Made by a program: the position numbers and the translations under genes. Below the pieces are notes generated by a model that was not told the DNA's origin, did no database searches, and saw only the letters and a list, made by a program, of their open reading frames with translations. Below, piece after piece: positions 63,401-64,000 of a DNA stretch of 64,000 bases (positions are counted from its first letter, which is position 1; each line of letters opens with the position of its first letter). The stretch spans positions 186,001 to 250,000 of the forward strand of contig NZ_LDPV02000053.1 in assembly GCF_001038425.2 (NCBI RefSeq), in the 5' to 3' direction. This stretch comes from Ornithinibacillus contaminans. GTDB taxonomy: Bacteria; Bacillota; Bacilli; Bacillales; Amphibacillaceae.

Positions 63401-64000
63401 TTAGTTTTCCTTCTTTTCTTGAACGTTGTTAAACGCGTTTAAAGCAATCCACATCGTAATAAAAGCATAGATGCTTGCACCGAAAATAAAGAATAGAGCA
63501 GGAATAAGCACCATTAGACTATAAGCTGAAACTAAACATAGCAAGATTAAAAGGTTATTAATTGGATGGATTAACATAATTAAAAAAGCATTTTTAATTA
63601 TGTGTAGTGTTGTTAGTTCATAATGCACGAAGGCAGGAAAAATGTAAAATATAAACAAAAGAGATACTAGCATAAAGGAAAAAAGTGGAATAGATACCCA
63701 CTTGAAATCACTAGTTATATGGGAATGAACGAATAATATATCAAGGCCAATTAGTACCATAATTAGAGTGATGAATATGCCTAACACATTGCTTTTTACA
63801 AAATCTTGTTTAAAAAAATTCCAATAGGATTGAAAGACAGGTATATCTGTTTTTCCTCTCAGCCATTCTCTCATGATAGCAAACAGGGCAATGGTTGAAG
63901 GAAAGACGCCTAGCACAACGCCACCTAAAAGGGTGAAGGTGAGCCACAATATGTTAACATAAGCGAATTTGGTAATCCATTCTAGAATTGTGTATAGCCT
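63401..64000 (-). CDS. DUF624 (YesL-like) membrane protein, start outside window
   Basis: The minus-strand frame is open to the last base of the window, so the protein extends beyond 64000. The last 17 codons read LYTILEWITKFAYVN, the usual DUF624 N-terminus, so only a few residues are missing. There are about five transmembrane helices and the family block LFAIMREWLRGK. YesL-type proteins accompany polysaccharide-utilisation importers in Bacillus; the exact function is unknown. The location beside the xylo-oligosaccharide importer fits. Confidence 0.85.
   Translation of the reverse strand, partial: RLYTILEWITKFAYVNILWLTFTLLGGVVLGVFPSTIALFAIMREWLRGKTDIPVFQSYWNFFKQDFVKSNVLGIFITLIMVLIGLDILFVHSHITSDFKWVSIPLFSFMLVSLLFIFYIFPAFVHYELTTLHIIKNAFLIMLIHPINNLLILLCLVSAYSLMVLIPALFFIFGASIYAFITMWIALNAFNNVQEKKEN

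Overview
The window reads as chromosomal DNA of a low-GC Gram-positive bacterium of the Bacillaceae (Oceanobacillus/Virgibacillus/Gracilibacillus-like). The evidence is strong AGGAGG ribosome binding sites, sigma-A type promoters, CcpA cre-like sites, a bacillopeptidase F homologue, Bacillus-type MtlR, XylR and class II GalT proteins, and two c-di-GMP-I riboswitches. It is dense with carbohydrate-uptake genes. I saw no rRNA, tRNA, prophage or insertion sequence.

Layout. 1-2122: 3' end of deoC, a 52-residue membrane peptide, a galactitol-1-phosphate dehydrogenase-like enzyme and a DUF1292 protein. 2527-7698: complete mannitol operon mtlA-mtlR-mtlF-mtlD. 8064-13496: a small membrane-anchored unknown, then a 1464-residue secreted subtilase behind a roughly 340-nt leader that holds a 38-codon ORF. 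13761-14840: an isolated GH172 (DUF2961) glycosidase under a palindromic operator. 14920-19640 (minus): Leloir operon galK-galE-galT-galM. 20061-27516 (plus, divergent): anchored GH43 enzyme, sugar ABC importer, small membrane protein, GH2 glycosidase and LacI-type regulator. 28057-31586: c-di-GMP-I riboswitch driving cheX-cheA-cheW-cheY. 31837-33516: oligo-1,6-glucosidase. 33858-43272: DeoR regulator, PdxA-family dehydrogenase, tripartite tricarboxylate transporter, GlcD/GlcF oxidase and AtoE-type permease, apparently for an unidentified hydroxy acid. 43561-49159: second c-di-GMP-I riboswitch driving a 1795-residue pseudokinase-ATPase-TPR-GGDEF-GAF protein. 49351-55849: LacI regulator, arabinose-5-phosphate isomerase-like SIS protein, ribokinase-like kinase, ABC importer and a second GH172 enzyme. 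55875-56226: nine-copy 40-bp tandem repeat. 56359-56985: CBS-ACT protein. 57058-63387: xylo-oligosaccharide locus with frameshifted xynB, xylR, and an ABC importer. 63401-64000: start-truncated DUF624 membrane protein.

How they work together. Three ABC sugar importers each have a binding protein and two permeases but no ATPase, so they probably share an ATPase encoded elsewhere (MsmX type). Imported oligosaccharides would be cut in the cytoplasm by GH172, GH2 or GH43 enzymes. The most notable proposal is that the 49351-55849 genes form a D-arabinofuranoside pathway: GH172 releases D-arabinose, the ribokinase-like enzyme makes D-arabinose 5-phosphate, and the isomerase makes D-ribulose 5-phosphate. 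The distant GH172 gene at 13761 carries the same TGTAAACGTTTACA operator and probably belongs to the same regulon. Separately, two c-di-GMP riboswitches 15.5 kb apart link a chemosensory-like operon and a giant diguanylate cyclase to the same second messenger.

All calls rest on reading the sequence and on family knowledge; no database search was run.
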